This document shows positions 33,149 to 41,989 of a DNA stretch of 64,000 bases, one piece after another. A program made the translations under genes and the position numbers. Location of the stretch: contig NZ_JAFBIT010000002.1 in NCBI RefSeq assembly GCF_021531715.1, positions 62,001-126,000 on the forward strand, read 5' to 3'. How positions within the stretch are numbered: the stretch's first letter is position 1; each line of letters opens with the position of its first letter. The notes beneath the pieces are model-generated. The model saw only the letters and a program-made list of their open reading frames with translations, did not search any database and was not told where the DNA came from. Origin of the DNA: Anaeromassilibacillus senegalensis (GTDB lineage: Bacteria; Bacillota; Clostridia; Oscillospirales; Acutalibacteraceae).

Positions 33149-33647
33149 GCTTGTACCCGTTCAAAGGGAAGAAAAAGAGATTCTCCGCAACCTCATGGAG
33201 AAATACGACTATGAGTTTTCGCAGTACGACGACCGCGATGTGAACGCGCTCGGTCTGTTCGGCTACGATTATTTCGACTGCTACTGGACCGAAGACGGCC
33301 GCTACCCGTTCTTCATCAAGGCGGACGGCAAGCTCGCCGGGTTTGTGATGATCGGCAACTACATGGAAATCTTCCCCGAGGCCAAATACAACCTCGCGGA
33401 GTTCTTCGTGCTGTACAAGTACCGCCGCGCGGGCGTCGGCACCTTCGCCGCCAAAGCTGTGTTTGACCGCTTTCCGGGCGTCTGGGAGCTGAAATACCAC
33501 CCGAAAAACCTGCCCTCCGTGCATTTCTGGGACAAGGTAATCCGCGAAAACGCGGCGGACATCGTCTGTATTCCTGATTGCTCCGCCGCCGAATATGACG
33601 ACGGCATAAACGGCACCGCCTACCGCTTTACGACGGGTCAGAAATAA
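33138..33647 (+). CDS. GNAT-family acetyltransferase
   Basis: 169 residues. GNAT pattern FFVLYKYRRAGVGTFAAKAVFDRFPG (acetyl-CoA loop RRAGVG at about residue 95) and LPSVHFWDKVI at the end. The N-terminal part EKYDYEFSQYDDRDVN resembles small predicted acetyltransferases near sugar or redox genes. RBS GGAAAGGAG before ATG 33138. Last gene before the terminator at 33660; co-expressed with the flavoprotein pair, though a functional tie is not evident. Confidence 0.8.
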   Translation: MKLELVPVQREEKEILRNLMEKYDYEFSQYDDRDVNALGLFGYDYFDCYWTEDGRYPFFIKADGKLAGFVMIGNYMEIFPEAKYNLAEFFVLYKYRRAGVGTFAAKAVFDRFPGVWELKYHPKNLPSVHFWDKVIRENAADIVCIPDCSAAEYDDGINGTAYRFTTGQK

Positions 33648-33659
33648 GCGAACAAACCG

Positions 33660-33693
33660 AAAAGCTCTCCGCTCGAAACGGAGAGCTTTTGCT
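33660..33693. terminator. bidirectional terminator
   Basis: AAAAGCTCTCCG and CGGAGAGCTTTT around a 6-base loop, between convergent genes. Clear A and T runs on both sides. Confidence 0.9.
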
Positions 33694-34435
33694 ATATCTT
33701 GGTTTTAAGCTCGCGCAGCAGCGCGTCATACGAAGAGCTGCCGTCGAGGACGGTGCGGTATGTGCTGACCCAACACGGCAGATACCCGCTGCGGCTGGCC
33801 ACACTCTGCGAGCCGAGATTCGTCACCGACGCGCTGTAAAACGGCACGATTCCTTTCTTGAGAATCGTGACTGTCAATTGACTGACGAGCGCGGTCGCGA
33901 GCCCGCCACGACGATGCGCGGGCTGCACATCGACACCGACCTCCCACATATTTCCGGCTTCATCAGACGCGCCCGCAAGCCCGATGATCTCGCCGCCCTT
34001 CTTCGCACAAAGCACAATGCAGGTCGGCGTTTTTCCGTTCTCATCGAACGCCAGCGAGTTTTCAAAGCCGCGGATCCCCTGCAGCCGGTTAATCTCCGCA
34101 CCTTGCAGCAGCTCGTATGTATACGCTCCGTTGAGCGGCAGAGGGTTCAGCCTCCTCACATCCGGCACATAGCAGATCGTCTGTCCGTAAACAAACGGGC
34201 ACTCGAAGACTTCGTCGCGGCACTTGCCCGCAAAAAGCGTTTTCAGACGCGGCAGAAGCGGCTCCGATGCGGAAACGACCGTCGCGCTGCCCATCGTGCA
34301 GATTTCGAGAAACGGCGCAGGCTCGCGCGTGTTTGCGGCAAACACAACGCCGTCGCGGTCAAAATCCTCCGGCGCGCAGCACAGCCGCCCCGCCAAATGC
34401 GCCCGAACCGTATTCAGAATTTGTGTCTGATCCAT
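33692..34435 (-). CDS. GNAT-family acetyltransferase (two-domain)
   Basis: 247 residues. The N-terminal half (about 1-125) is a helper domain without recognised motif; the C-terminal half has the GNAT core IVLCAKKGGEIIGLAGASDEAGNMWEVGVDVQPAHRRGGLATALV (acetyl-CoA loop RRGGLA at about 185) and the final SQSVASRSGYLPCW. Start ATG 34435 lies 3 bases after the stop of the upstream acetyltransferase gene, so the two form a unit. Substrate unknown. Confidence 0.85.
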   Translation of the reverse strand: MDQTQILNTVRAHLAGRLCCAPEDFDRDGVVFAANTREPAPFLEICTMGSATVVSASEPLLPRLKTLFAGKCRDEVFECPFVYGQTICYVPDVRRLNPLPLNGAYTYELLQGAEINRLQGIRGFENSLAFDENGKTPTCIVLCAKKGGEIIGLAGASDEAGNMWEVGVDVQPAHRRGGLATALVSQLTVTILKKGIVPFYSASVTNLGSQSVASRSGYLPCWVSTYRTVLDGSSSYDALLRELKTKI

Positions 34436-34438
34436 AAG

Positions 34439-35017
34439 TCATTTTCTCCTGTACAGTATGAGACTATCGTGCAGGATGCCATCCTGCGCTTCACGCTGCG
34501 GCACAACGCACATGTCACAGAAGTCGCATTTGCGGTAGCACGCGATGGCGCGGGCATTGTGTACCTTAGGGTCGATCATCAAGATATCGGCGCGGTACGT
34601 TTCAAAAAGCGCCGTGCACAGCAGTTTGAGAATCCGCGTGCCGATACCCCGATCCCGGCAGGAAACATCTCCAATGAACATATCAATGCCGTACACCGTC
34701 TCGCCCGCATGCACAACGCGATTCCATACTTCCTGCGGTATTTCATAGGATTCCGCGTCCGTGATCAAATAGAACTGCGCATAACCAATCGGCTTTTCGT
34801 TCCATTCGACGAAGCAGGGCATCACGCCCTCTTCAAGATGATCCCGATAGCACTGCTCCACCATTGTGTAATCAAAGCGCACCGTCATGCCCTCCCAAAA
34901 CCGCATGGTCTCCGGGTCCGTCATCCAAATCAGGAACTGACCGAGATCCGTTTCCGTCTCCTCCATTTTCCGGATGCGCAGCCGATCCTCTCTCGCAATA
35001 ATTTCCACAGCGTTCAC
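34439..35017 (-). CDS. AAC(6')-like GNAT acetyltransferase
   Basis: 192 residues. The stretch ETVYGIDMFIGDVSCRDRGIGTRILKLL, IDPKVHNARAIACYRKCDF and the C-terminal HDSLILYRRK closely resemble the aminoglycoside 6'-N-acetyltransferase fold (AAC(6')-Ie type, Acetyltransf_8). The likely acetyl-CoA loop is DRGIGT. It appears chromosomal with no transposon nearby, so it may be a housekeeping relative rather than a resistance gene. The start is GTG 35017, with AGGAG very close upstream; a GTG three codons later is the alternative. Confidence 0.8.
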   Translation of the reverse strand: MNAVEIIAREDRLRIRKMEETETDLGQFLIWMTDPETMRFWEGMTVRFDYTMVEQCYRDHLEEGVMPCFVEWNEKPIGYAQFYLITDAESYEIPQEVWNRVVHAGETVYGIDMFIGDVSCRDRGIGTRILKLLCTALFETYRADILMIDPKVHNARAIACYRKCDFCDMCVVPQREAQDGILHDSLILYRRK

Positions 35018-35045
35018 TTCTCCTTTTCCTCAGAAAACAGAAACG

Positions 35046-35069
35046 GGCAGGGAAAACTCCCTGCCCGCA
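35046..35069 (-). terminator. terminator of the glycogen operon
   Basis: CGGGCAGGGA / TCCCTGCCCG stem followed on the minus strand by TTTCTGTTTT, immediately past glgA. Confidence 0.8.
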
Positions 35070-35082
35070 TCGATTGTTACAC

Positions 35083-36510
35083 TTAGCTGTTGATGAGCTG
35101 CTTGTACAGCCGGATGTACTCGTTTGCAGAGCGTCCCCAACTGAAGTCGCATGCCATGGCGCGCTGAACCAGAACCTTCCAGCCTTCCTTGTTCTCGTTG
35201 TACGCATAGATCGCGCGGTGGATCGCATTGAGCATATCCTGCGTGTCGTACGACTTGAACGTGAAGCCGTTGCCCTTGCCGTCGCCGCTATCCGTGATGG
35301 AATCCTTGAGACCGCCGGTCTCGCGGATTACCGGGATGGAGCCGTAGCGCACTGCAACCATCTGCGAGAGGCCGCAGGGCTCGCTCTTACTCGGCATCAG
35401 GAAGATATCGGAACCGCCGTAGATCTTGCGCGCAAGCTCCGGCACGAAGCCAAGGCAGAGCACGAAGCGGCCCGGATATTTCGCCTGCATCTCTTTAAAG
35501 AACTGCTCATACTCCCAGTCACCGCTGCCGAGCACCGCAAACTGCGCGTTGGTGTACGTCATGATGTTGTCCACAGCGCCCTTGACGAGGTCGAGGCCCT
35601 TGTGCGAAACGAGACGTGTGACCATGCCGATGAGCGGCACATCCGGATCCGGCTCGAGATTCAGACGCTCCTGCAGCTTCGCCTTGTTGACCGCCTTGCC
35701 CGCCATATTCTCCGCATCGTAATGCTCATAGAGGTTCGGATCGGTCGCCGGGTTGTAGCCGATAACGTCAATACCGTTCAGGATACCGGAAAGCTTCCAG
35801 GAGCGCTCGCGCAGGATCGGATCGAGCTTGTGTGCGAACCACGGGTCGAGAATCTCCTTCGCATAGGTCGGGCTGACGGTGGAGACCCAGTTTGCGCTCT
35901 CAATGGCGCCCTTCATCAGGTTGACGCAGGAATTGTATTCCAGAAGATTGCTTTCGCTCTTCGGAATGCCAAAGACATCCTCCAGCACCTCAAAGCCGAA
36001 CTGGCCCTGATACTGGATGTTATGGATCGTAAACAGCGTCTTGATGCCGCTGTACCAATCGTTGTTCGCATAGAACAGGCGGTAATAGATCGGCACCAGA
36101 GCGGTCTGCCAGTCATTCACGTGGATGATGTCCGGCTTGAACTCGATGTACGGCAGCATCTCCAGCACTGCGCGGGAGAAGAACGCGAAACGCTCGGCGT
36201 CATCGAAGTGGCCGTAGAGGCCCTGACGCTTGAAGTAGTACTGGTTGTCGATCAGGTAATAGATCACATTGCCGACCTTGGCCTCGAAAATGCCGCAGTA
36301 CTGGCGGCGCCATGCGACTGGCACGCTGATGCTTGTCAGGAACTTCATCTTCTCGCGGAGCTCCTGCGGCACGCTCTCATAGAGCGGCATCACAACGCGG
36401 CAACCGATCAGGCGGGTTCTGAGCGCCTGCGGGAGCGAGCCGGCAACATCTGCCAAACCGCCGGTGGCCGCAAAGGGCAGCGCTTCACTGGCACAGAATA
36501 AAACTTTCAT
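35083..36510 (-). CDS. glgA: glycogen synthase (ADP-glucose, GT5)
   Basis: 475 residues, the normal length. It adds glucose from ADP-glucose to glycogen. N-terminal KVLFCASEALPFAATGGLADVAGSLP; C-terminal donor-site region SDIFLMPSKSEPCGLSQMVAVRYGSIPV with the conserved glutamate, and VTRLVSHKGLDLV. The lysine of the classical KTGGL donor-phosphate motif is replaced by alanine here (AATGGLADV), a variant I recall from other Clostridia. ATG 36510 with GGAGGAG about 5 bases upstream. Last gene of the glgBCDA operon. Confidence 0.95.
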   Translation of the reverse strand: MKVLFCASEALPFAATGGLADVAGSLPQALRTRLIGCRVVMPLYESVPQELREKMKFLTSISVPVAWRRQYCGIFEAKVGNVIYYLIDNQYYFKRQGLYGHFDDAERFAFFSRAVLEMLPYIEFKPDIIHVNDWQTALVPIYYRLFYANNDWYSGIKTLFTIHNIQYQGQFGFEVLEDVFGIPKSESNLLEYNSCVNLMKGAIESANWVSTVSPTYAKEILDPWFAHKLDPILRERSWKLSGILNGIDVIGYNPATDPNLYEHYDAENMAGKAVNKAKLQERLNLEPDPDVPLIGMVTRLVSHKGLDLVKGAVDNIMTYTNAQFAVLGSGDWEYEQFFKEMQAKYPGRFVLCLGFVPELARKIYGGSDIFLMPSKSEPCGLSQMVAVRYGSIPVIRETGGLKDSITDSGDGKGNGFTFKSYDTQDMLNAIHRAIYAYNENKEGWKVLVQRAMACDFSWGRSANEYIRLYKQLINS

Positions 36511-36588
36511 ATTGATGCTCCTCCTATAAGCGGATAAGCGGAAACCTGTGCGGCACCGCGCCGCACAAGTTCCGGATGAAAAAGCGAA

Positions 36589-37701
36589 TTAAACCTTGCT
36601 CTCCTTGGCGATGTACACCGGATAGGTCTGGTAGCCCATCAGCGTGCGGTTCGCCTCGATTTCAACGTTCTTGTCCGCCACGACATAATCGAGACGGCTG
36701 TTGTCACCGATGACCGTATCCTGCATGATGACGCAGTTGCGGACCTTCGCGCCCTTGCCGATCTTGACGCCGCGGAACAGCACGCAGTTTTCCACCTCGC
36801 CGTCGATCACGCAGCCGTCTGCGACAAGCGAATTGGTAACGGCGGAATTCAGGCCGTACTTGGCGGGCATATCGTCGCGCACCTTAGTGTAGATCGGGCG
36901 GTTCGGATTGAACAGCTCTGCGCGCACCTTCGGATCCATCAGCGCCATGTTCGCATCGAAGTACGCCTCGAAGGAGGAGATCGGATACGCCATGCCCTTG
37001 AACTCGAAGCCCATAACCTTCAGCTCCGGGATCACGCGCTGGATCAGGTCCTTATCGAAATCGTACTCATTGCGGCTCATGCAGCCCTCGACGAGCTGGA
37101 GCAGCATCTCACGGCCGATGATGCACATGCCGATGCCGTAGTTGACGCCATGCTCGCTGCCGCGGTGGACAAGCAGCTCGCGGATGCGGTTCTCCGGATC
37201 GACCATGTAGATGGAGTTGCGGTCGACATCCGGCGATGTGCCGTGGCGATAAATAATCGTGATATCCGCCTTCGTGCGGACATGCTGGTCAAGCGCCTCG
37301 CGATAATCGATGTTGCAGACCGTGTCGCAGTCGGAGAGGATGACATACTCCTCGAGCGAGTTTTTCAGGAAGCGGCGGATGGAATCGAGCGATTCGATCT
37401 TGCCGTCTGTTCTCGATGTGCTCTTGCCGAACGGCGGCAGCAGGTAGAGGCCCTCGCGCTTTCTGGAGAGATCCCACGCCTTGCCGGAGCCGAGGTGATC
37501 CATCAGGGACTGATAGTTCGCCTCTGTGATGATGCCGACCTTATTCAGGCCGGAGTTGACCATATTGGAAAGCGGAAAATCCACCAGGCGGTAACGTCCG
37601 CCGTAGGGGACAGACGCCATAACGCGGAGCTCCGTTAAATCTCTGACTCTTTCTTCGTGGACATACGCAAAGAGAATGCCCATTACACTGTTTCCAAGCA
37701 T
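36589..37701 (-). CDS. glgD: glucose-1-phosphate adenylyltransferase, GlgD subunit
   Basis: 370 residues. Nucleotidyltransferase fold with VPYGGRYRLVDFPLSNMVNSGL (about 31-52) and EEYVILSDCDTVCNIDY, then a left-handed beta-helix of hexapeptides. The GGxGxRL nucleotide loop of GlgC is missing at its start, as usual for the regulatory GlgD partner that in Firmicutes boosts GlgC activity. Its ATG overlaps the glgC stop by one base (TAATG), coupling their synthesis. Confidence 0.93.
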   Translation of the reverse strand: MLGNSVMGILFAYVHEERVRDLTELRVMASVPYGGRYRLVDFPLSNMVNSGLNKVGIITEANYQSLMDHLGSGKAWDLSRKREGLYLLPPFGKSTSRTDGKIESLDSIRRFLKNSLEEYVILSDCDTVCNIDYREALDQHVRTKADITIIYRHGTSPDVDRNSIYMVDPENRIRELLVHRGSEHGVNYGIGMCIIGREMLLQLVEGCMSRNEYDFDKDLIQRVIPELKVMGFEFKGMAYPISSFEAYFDANMALMDPKVRAELFNPNRPIYTKVRDDMPAKYGLNSAVTNSLVADGCVIDGEVENCVLFRGVKIGKGAKVRNCVIMQDTVIGDNSRLDYVVADKNVEIEANRTLMGYQTYPVYIAKESKV

Positions 37702-38912
37702 TATGCCTGCACCTCCTTAGCCTCGATCATTTCCTTGGGCGCAACGACTGTGCCCTCGGCGAGCTTGCAATCCGGACCAACAACGGCGACGCCCCAGTCG
37801 TTCCGGTCTTCCATATCTTCCGGACGCTTACCGACGACGCAGTTCTTGCCGACGACCGCATTCTCCGCAACGATCGCATACTGCACCTTCGCGCCCTCTT
37901 CAATCACAGCGCCCGGCATGACGATCGAATCCGTAACGGTCGCGCCCGGTGCAACATAAACACCCTGGAACAGGACGGAGAATTCGAGATCGCCGTACAC
38001 ATTGCAGCCCTCCGCCACAAGCGAGTTCTGCACCTTTGCGCCCTTCGCTATGTACTGCGGCGGCATGACCGGGTTTCTGGAATAGATCTTCCAGTCCTCG
38101 CGGGAAAGGTCGAGACCGGCCTTCGGGTTGAGCATATCCATGTTGGACTCCCAGAGGCTGTCGATTGTGCCGACGTCCTTCCAGTAGCCGTCAAAGCGAT
38201 AGGCAAACATGCGCTCGCCGGCGTTCAGCATGGCAGGAAGCACGTTCTTGCCGAAGTCCTTCGAAGAATTCGGATCCTTCTCGTCCGCCTCCAGATACGC
38301 GCGGAGCTTCTTCCACGAGAAGACATAGATACCCATCGAAGCCTTGTTGCTCTTCGGAACCTTCGGCTTCTCATCGAATTCATAGATCGAGCCGTCCGGG
38401 TTCGTGTTCAGAATACCGAAGCGGGACGCCTCCTCCATCGGAACCTCGTACACGGCGATGGTGCACGCCGCGTCCTTCTCCTTGTGGAAAGCGATCATCT
38501 TCGAGTAATCCATCTTGTAGATGTGGTCGCCGCTCAGAACAACGACATAATCCGGGTTATAGCGGTCAATAAACGGGATGTTCTGGTAGATCGCATTTGC
38601 GGTGCCCTTATACCAGTCGGAGCCGCTGCTCTGCTCGTACGGCTGGAGGATGTGCACGCCCGCATTCATGCTGTCGAGATCCCACGGCTGACCGGAACCG
38701 ATATACTCGTTAAGCTCCAGCGGCTGATACTGCGTGAGGACGCCGACGGTTTCAATGCCGGAATTCACGCAGTTGGACAGCGGGAAATCAATAATGCGGT
38801 ACTTGCCTCCGAACGGTACTGCCGGCTTTGCCAGGTTCTTGGTCAGAACACCAAGACGGCTTCCACGACCGCCTGCCAGCAGCATCGCGACTACTTCTTG
38901 CTTAGGTAACAT
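37701..38912 (-). CDS. glgC: glucose-1-phosphate adenylyltransferase, GlgC
   Basis: 403 residues. It makes ADP-glucose from ATP and glucose-1-phosphate, the committed step of glycogen synthesis. Motifs: the nucleotide loop [14 protein letters not shown] (about 12), [32 protein letters not shown] with catalytic aspartate, [10 protein letters not shown], and a C-terminal left-handed beta-helix. GAGGGG before ATG 38912. Located between glgB and glgD, and works as a GlgC-GlgD pair. Confidence 0.96.
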   Translation of the reverse strand: MLPKQEVVAMLLAGGRGSRLGVLTKNLAKPAVPFGGKYRIIDFPLSNCVNSGIETVGVLTQYQPLELNEYIGSGQPWDLDSMNAGVHILQPYEQSSGSDWYKGTANAIYQNIPFIDRYNPDYVVVLSGDHIYKMDYSKMIAFHKEKDAACTIAVYEVPMEEASRFGILNTNPDGSIYEFDEKPKVPKSNKASMGIYVFSWKKLRAYLEADEKDPNSSKDFGKNVLPAMLNAGERMFAYRFDGYWKDVGTIDSLWESNMDMLNPKAGLDLSREDWKIYSRNPVMPPQYIAKGAKVQNSLVAEGCNVYGDLEFSVLFQGVYVAPGATVTDSIVMPGAVIEEGAKVQYAIVAENAVVGKNCVVGKRPEDMEDRNDWGVAVVGPDCKLAEGTVVAPKEMIEAKEVQA

Positions 38913-38967
38913 GACTGATGACCCCTCTCTGAATTGATTTTTCTATATGATTCATGGTTTCTTGCCT

Positions 38968-40998
38968 TCAGGATTTTCCCTTGGCAGCGCTTTTTCCTGT
39001 GCGCGTCTTTTTAGCGGTCGGCTTTTTGGCCTCTGTCTTTTTCGCATCCGCTTTCTTGACGGCTGTCTTTTTGGCCGCCGTCTTTTTCGGCGCTTTGCGC
39101 TTGCAGCGCAGGAAGAAGACCGTGTTCTCCGGCAGAGTAAGCGAGACCTGCTGGTCGAAACCGTGCATCGGCTTATCGATGGTGCGGATGTTATTGCCGT
39201 TTGTTATGCCGCTGCCGCCGAACTCCTCAGCGTCAGAGGTGAAGATCTCTTCATAAACGCCCGCATACGGGACACCGATGCAATAATTTGTGCGCTGTAC
39301 CGGCAGGAAGTTGCAGACCGCGATCAGCTCGTTGCCCTTCTTGTCGAAACGGCGGAACGCAATGACACTCTGGCTGTCGTCGTCGTTGGAGATCCACGAG
39401 AAGCCCTCCCACGAGAAATCGACCTCCCAAAGCTCTGAGCGGCTGAGATAGAAAGCGTTGAGCTTCTTGAAGAACAACTGCGCCTGCTGGTGCTCCGGAT
39501 ACTGCAGCAGATTCCACTGGAGCTCCTCGTTGAAGTTCCACTCGTCATGCTGCGAGAATTCCGTACCCATGAACTGCAGCTTTTTGCCCGGATGCGCCAT
39601 CATGTAGGTGGTGAAGCAGCGCACGCCCGCGGCCTTCTGCTCCGGTGTGCCGGGCATCTTATTGTAGAGAGAACCCTTGCCGTACACAACCTCGTCGTGC
39701 GAGATCGGCAGGACATAGTTCTCGGAGAACGCGTAGAAGAAAGAGAAGGTAAGGCTGTTGTGGTTGCCCTTGCGGAACAGCGGGTCAAGCGACATATAGC
39801 GCAGCATATCGTTCATCCAGCCCATGTTCCACTTGTAGTTGAAGCCGAGGCCGTCCATGAAGGTCGGCTTTGTGACCATCGGCCATGCGGTGCTCTCCTC
39901 GGCGATCATCATAACCTCCGGCACCTCCGTAAACACGGCCTCGTTCAGCCGCTGGAGGAACGCGACGGCTTCGAGGTTTTCCTTGCCGCCGTTCTTGTTC
40001 GCAATCCACTCGCCGTCGCGGCGGTTGTAATCGAGATACAGCATGGAAGCGACCGCGTCGACGCGCAGACCGTCGATATGGTACTCCTTGACCCAGAACA
40101 GCGCGCTGGAAGTCAGGAAGCTGACGACCTCAGTGCGGCCGTAATCAAAGACCAGCGTGCCCCATTCCTTGTGCTCGCCCTTGCGGGGATCCGCATACTC
40201 GTAGCACGGTGTACCGTCGAACTTGGCAAGACCGGCCGCGTCGCGTGGGAAGTGCGCCGGGACCCAGTCCATAATCACGCCGATACCCGCCTGATGGCAG
40301 CGGTCGACGAATTTCATGAAGTCCTTCGGCGTGCCATAGCGGGAGGTCGGGGCAAAATAGCCGATAACCTGATAGCCCCACGAGGCGTCGAACGGATACT
40401 CCGTCAGCGGCATGAGCTCGATGTGCGTGAAGCCCATTTCCTTCACATACGGGATCAGCTCATCCGCAAGCTTCTCATAGGAGAAGGTGCTGCCGTCCGC
40501 GTATTTGCGCCATGAGCCGGCGTGCATCTCATAGATATTGACCGGCTGGTTGTAATGCGGATTCTTCTTCTTATAATCGAACCATGCCTTGTCGTGCCAC
40601 TCATAACCCGAAATGTCATAGAAACGGGAAGCCGTGTTAGGACGCGTCTCGGCATGGAACGCGTACGGGTCGCACTTCAGATTCACCTTGCCGTCCGGCC
40701 CTGTAATGGCCAGCTTATATGTATCGAACTGCTCCAGGGGCTTGTCCAGATACCCCTCCCACACTGCGTCGTCGATCTTCTGCAGCGGATGCTTTTCAGG
40801 ATCCCAGTTGCAGAAATCGCCGGTAATCGCCACCGCCTTCGCATTCGGCGCCCAAACGCGGCAGACTGTGCAGGCTTTGCCGCCGCGCACCGTGTTGTGT
40901 ACGCCCATGTACTCATAGGAATGGCTGTTCTTTCCGCTGCGGAACAGATACAGCGGCACATTTCCCTGCGGTGCCATCATGGAATTTTTTTCGCTCAT
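38968..40998 (-). CDS. glgB: 1,4-alpha-glucan branching enzyme with histone-like tail
   Basis: 676 residues. CBM48 domain (about 30-125: [21 protein letters not shown]), then a GH13 barrel: [19 protein letters not shown], nucleophile region [13 protein letters not shown], acid MIAEES and PISHDEVV. After the usual end (about residue 635) comes a tail of about 40 residues, almost only Lys, Ala, Thr and Pro ([16 protein letters not shown] and similar), like histone H1. This is unusual for GlgB. ATG 40998 is chosen by alignment; an ATG at 41010 directly follows AAAGG and is less likely. First gene of glgBCDA; makes alpha-1,6 branches. Confidence 0.93.
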   Translation of the reverse strand: MSEKNSMMAPQGNVPLYLFRSGKNSHSYEYMGVHNTVRGGKACTVCRVWAPNAKAVAITGDFCNWDPEKHPLQKIDDAVWEGYLDKPLEQFDTYKLAITGPDGKVNLKCDPYAFHAETRPNTASRFYDISGYEWHDKAWFDYKKKNPHYNQPVNIYEMHAGSWRKYADGSTFSYEKLADELIPYVKEMGFTHIELMPLTEYPFDASWGYQVIGYFAPTSRYGTPKDFMKFVDRCHQAGIGVIMDWVPAHFPRDAAGLAKFDGTPCYEYADPRKGEHKEWGTLVFDYGRTEVVSFLTSSALFWVKEYHIDGLRVDAVASMLYLDYNRRDGEWIANKNGGKENLEAVAFLQRLNEAVFTEVPEVMMIAEESTAWPMVTKPTFMDGLGFNYKWNMGWMNDMLRYMSLDPLFRKGNHNSLTFSFFYAFSENYVLPISHDEVVYGKGSLYNKMPGTPEQKAAGVRCFTTYMMAHPGKKLQFMGTEFSQHDEWNFNEELQWNLLQYPEHQQAQLFFKKLNAFYLSRSELWEVDFSWEGFSWISNDDDSQSVIAFRRFDKKGNELIAVCNFLPVQRTNYCIGVPYAGVYEEIFTSDAEEFGGSGITNGNNIRTIDKPMHGFDQQVSLTLPENTVFFLRCKRKAPKKTAAKKTAVKKADAKKTEAKKPTAKKTRTGKSAAKGKS

Positions 40999-41229
40999 TC
41001 GTGTGATCATCCTTTCCGTCTGAAATCCGGACGCAGAATGCTGACGCATCATACGCACGAATCTGTAGTTTCAGAACCCCGCCTCCGCGAATGCCGTCGC
41101 GCAGCGTCTTCTGAAAGACCCGGAGCAGCGCCTCCGTCTGCGGAATAAGCGCCGAAGCCGGGTAAAGCCGTTTCCCCCGGCGGCGCCGTCTGCATCCAGA
41201 TCAGAGCCCACACTCCTCTTTATGTACAT

Positions 41230-41257
41230 ATAATACCACAACGAGAAAAAAGTGCAA
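41230..41257 (-). promoter_or_regulatory. promoter of glgBCDA and long GC-rich leader
   Basis: Minus strand TTGCAC (41252-41257), 16-base spacer, TATTAT (41230-41235). It starts about 225 bases before the glgB ATG. The leader (41000-41225) is GC-rich and can form several hairpins, with no ORF of merit. No known riboswitch was recognised in it. From 41258 to 41464 I see only AT-rich sequence. Confidence 0.65.
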
Positions 41258-41464
41258 GGGTTTTTAGCTATTTTCTAATAATAATCCATGAATTTATTTC
41301 TTGCTTTGTGTATTTCCAATAATAGGTATGTTAAATTTTCCCGTGTGCCAAACTTTCTGGAATATAATCGTACCATATACACAAAAAATAATGTGTCACA
41401 AAATGTCCCGCGCCAAAAATTCCGCCCGAGCAGGCCAAAATCTTAAAAATTTGCATTTTTTATC

Positions 41465-41493
41465 TTTACAAATCCCACCGGTTGTGCTAAAAT
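41465..41493 (+). promoter_or_regulatory. tRNA-Val promoter
   Basis: TTTACA (41465-41470), 17 bases, TAAAAT (41488-41493); the expected start is about 12 bases before the tRNA. Confidence 0.7.
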
Positions 41494-41511
41494 ATAGAGC
41501 ACAGTCGATTT

Positions 41512-41588
41512 GGAGGCGTAGCTCAGCTGGTTAGAGTGCCTGCTTCACACGCAGGAGGTCCGCGGTTCGAGCCCGCGCGTCTCCACCA
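41512..41588 (+). tRNA. tRNA-Val (anticodon CAC)
   Basis: 77 bases forming a full cloverleaf: acceptor GGAGGCG/CGTCTCC (one G-U), D-arm GCTC...GAGT, anticodon stem CCTGC/GCAGG with loop TTCACAC giving anticodon CAC, T-arm CGCGG TTCGAGC CCGCG, and encoded CCA. It reads GUG valine codons. Its 3' end is duplicated at 41739-41761. A terminator follows at once. Confidence 0.96.
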
Positions 41589-41590
41589 AG
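41568..41590 (+). repeat. tRNA 3'-end direct repeat, copy 1
   Basis: These 23 bases of the tRNA 3' end and its first flanking bases (including GCCCGCGCGTCTCCACCA) recur exactly at 41739-41761. Such pairs arise as integration attachment sites or from decayed tandem tRNA genes. Confidence 0.85.
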
Positions 41591-41628
41591 AAACCCCAAG
41601 CACCATTTGGTGCTTGGGGTTTCTTTTT
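41589..41628 (+). terminator. terminator of tRNA-Val
   Basis: AGAAACCCCAAGCACC/GGTGCTTGGGGTTTCT stem followed by T-run. Confidence 0.9.
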
Positions 41629-41738
41629 GGGGATGCCGGATCGAACCGAAGCAGCGCAAGATGCGTAGTGCGCCGCGCCAATCTCCAAGACTCCGCCTGC
41701 GTCGCGTGCCGCGGAACGCAGGTCAAGGCACCGTGGGC

Positions 41739-41761
41739 CGAGCCCGCGCGTCTCCACCAAG
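41739..41761 (+). repeat. tRNA 3'-end direct repeat, copy 2 (att-like or tRNA relic)
   Basis: Exact 23-base copy of the tRNA-Val 3' end, without the tRNA body. It too is followed at once by a Rho-independent terminator (GGAACTCCCG ... CGGGAGTTCC, about 41761-41802), just like the complete tRNA, which favours a decayed second tRNA gene. The pseudogenes to the right favour an attachment site. Confidence 0.8.
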
Positions 41762-41802
41762 GAACTCCCGAACACTTTCTCGTGTCCGGGAGTTCCTTTT
41801 TT
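41761..41802 (+). terminator. terminator after the tRNA relic
   Basis: GGAACTCCCG-loop-CGGGAGTTCC and a T-run. The 41803-41989 stretch after it shows no recognisable gene. Confidence 0.85.
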
Positions 41803-41989
41803 GCCATTGAATTTGCAGGTTTTAAACATCCTTCAGCCGATTGGGCGCATAGTAGAAGCCCAGCATGCTTTGGGCTGGAGCAGGACGCGCCGCAGGGCTT
41901 CGGCAATTTCCTGCGGAACGCCATCTTCTCGAAAGCGCCGTTCAAGTCGGTGCAGTACATCAACGGCCAGACGGACGACCCCGAAGCGG

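Noticed and set aside
30870-33524. 884-codon leftward open frame over the flavoprotein genes
   Set aside because: Shadow of two recognisable redox genes; no start context.
41000-41229. Known riboswitch upstream of glgB
   Set aside because: No T-box, glmS, SAM, TPP or other consensus core recognised; only generic hairpins.
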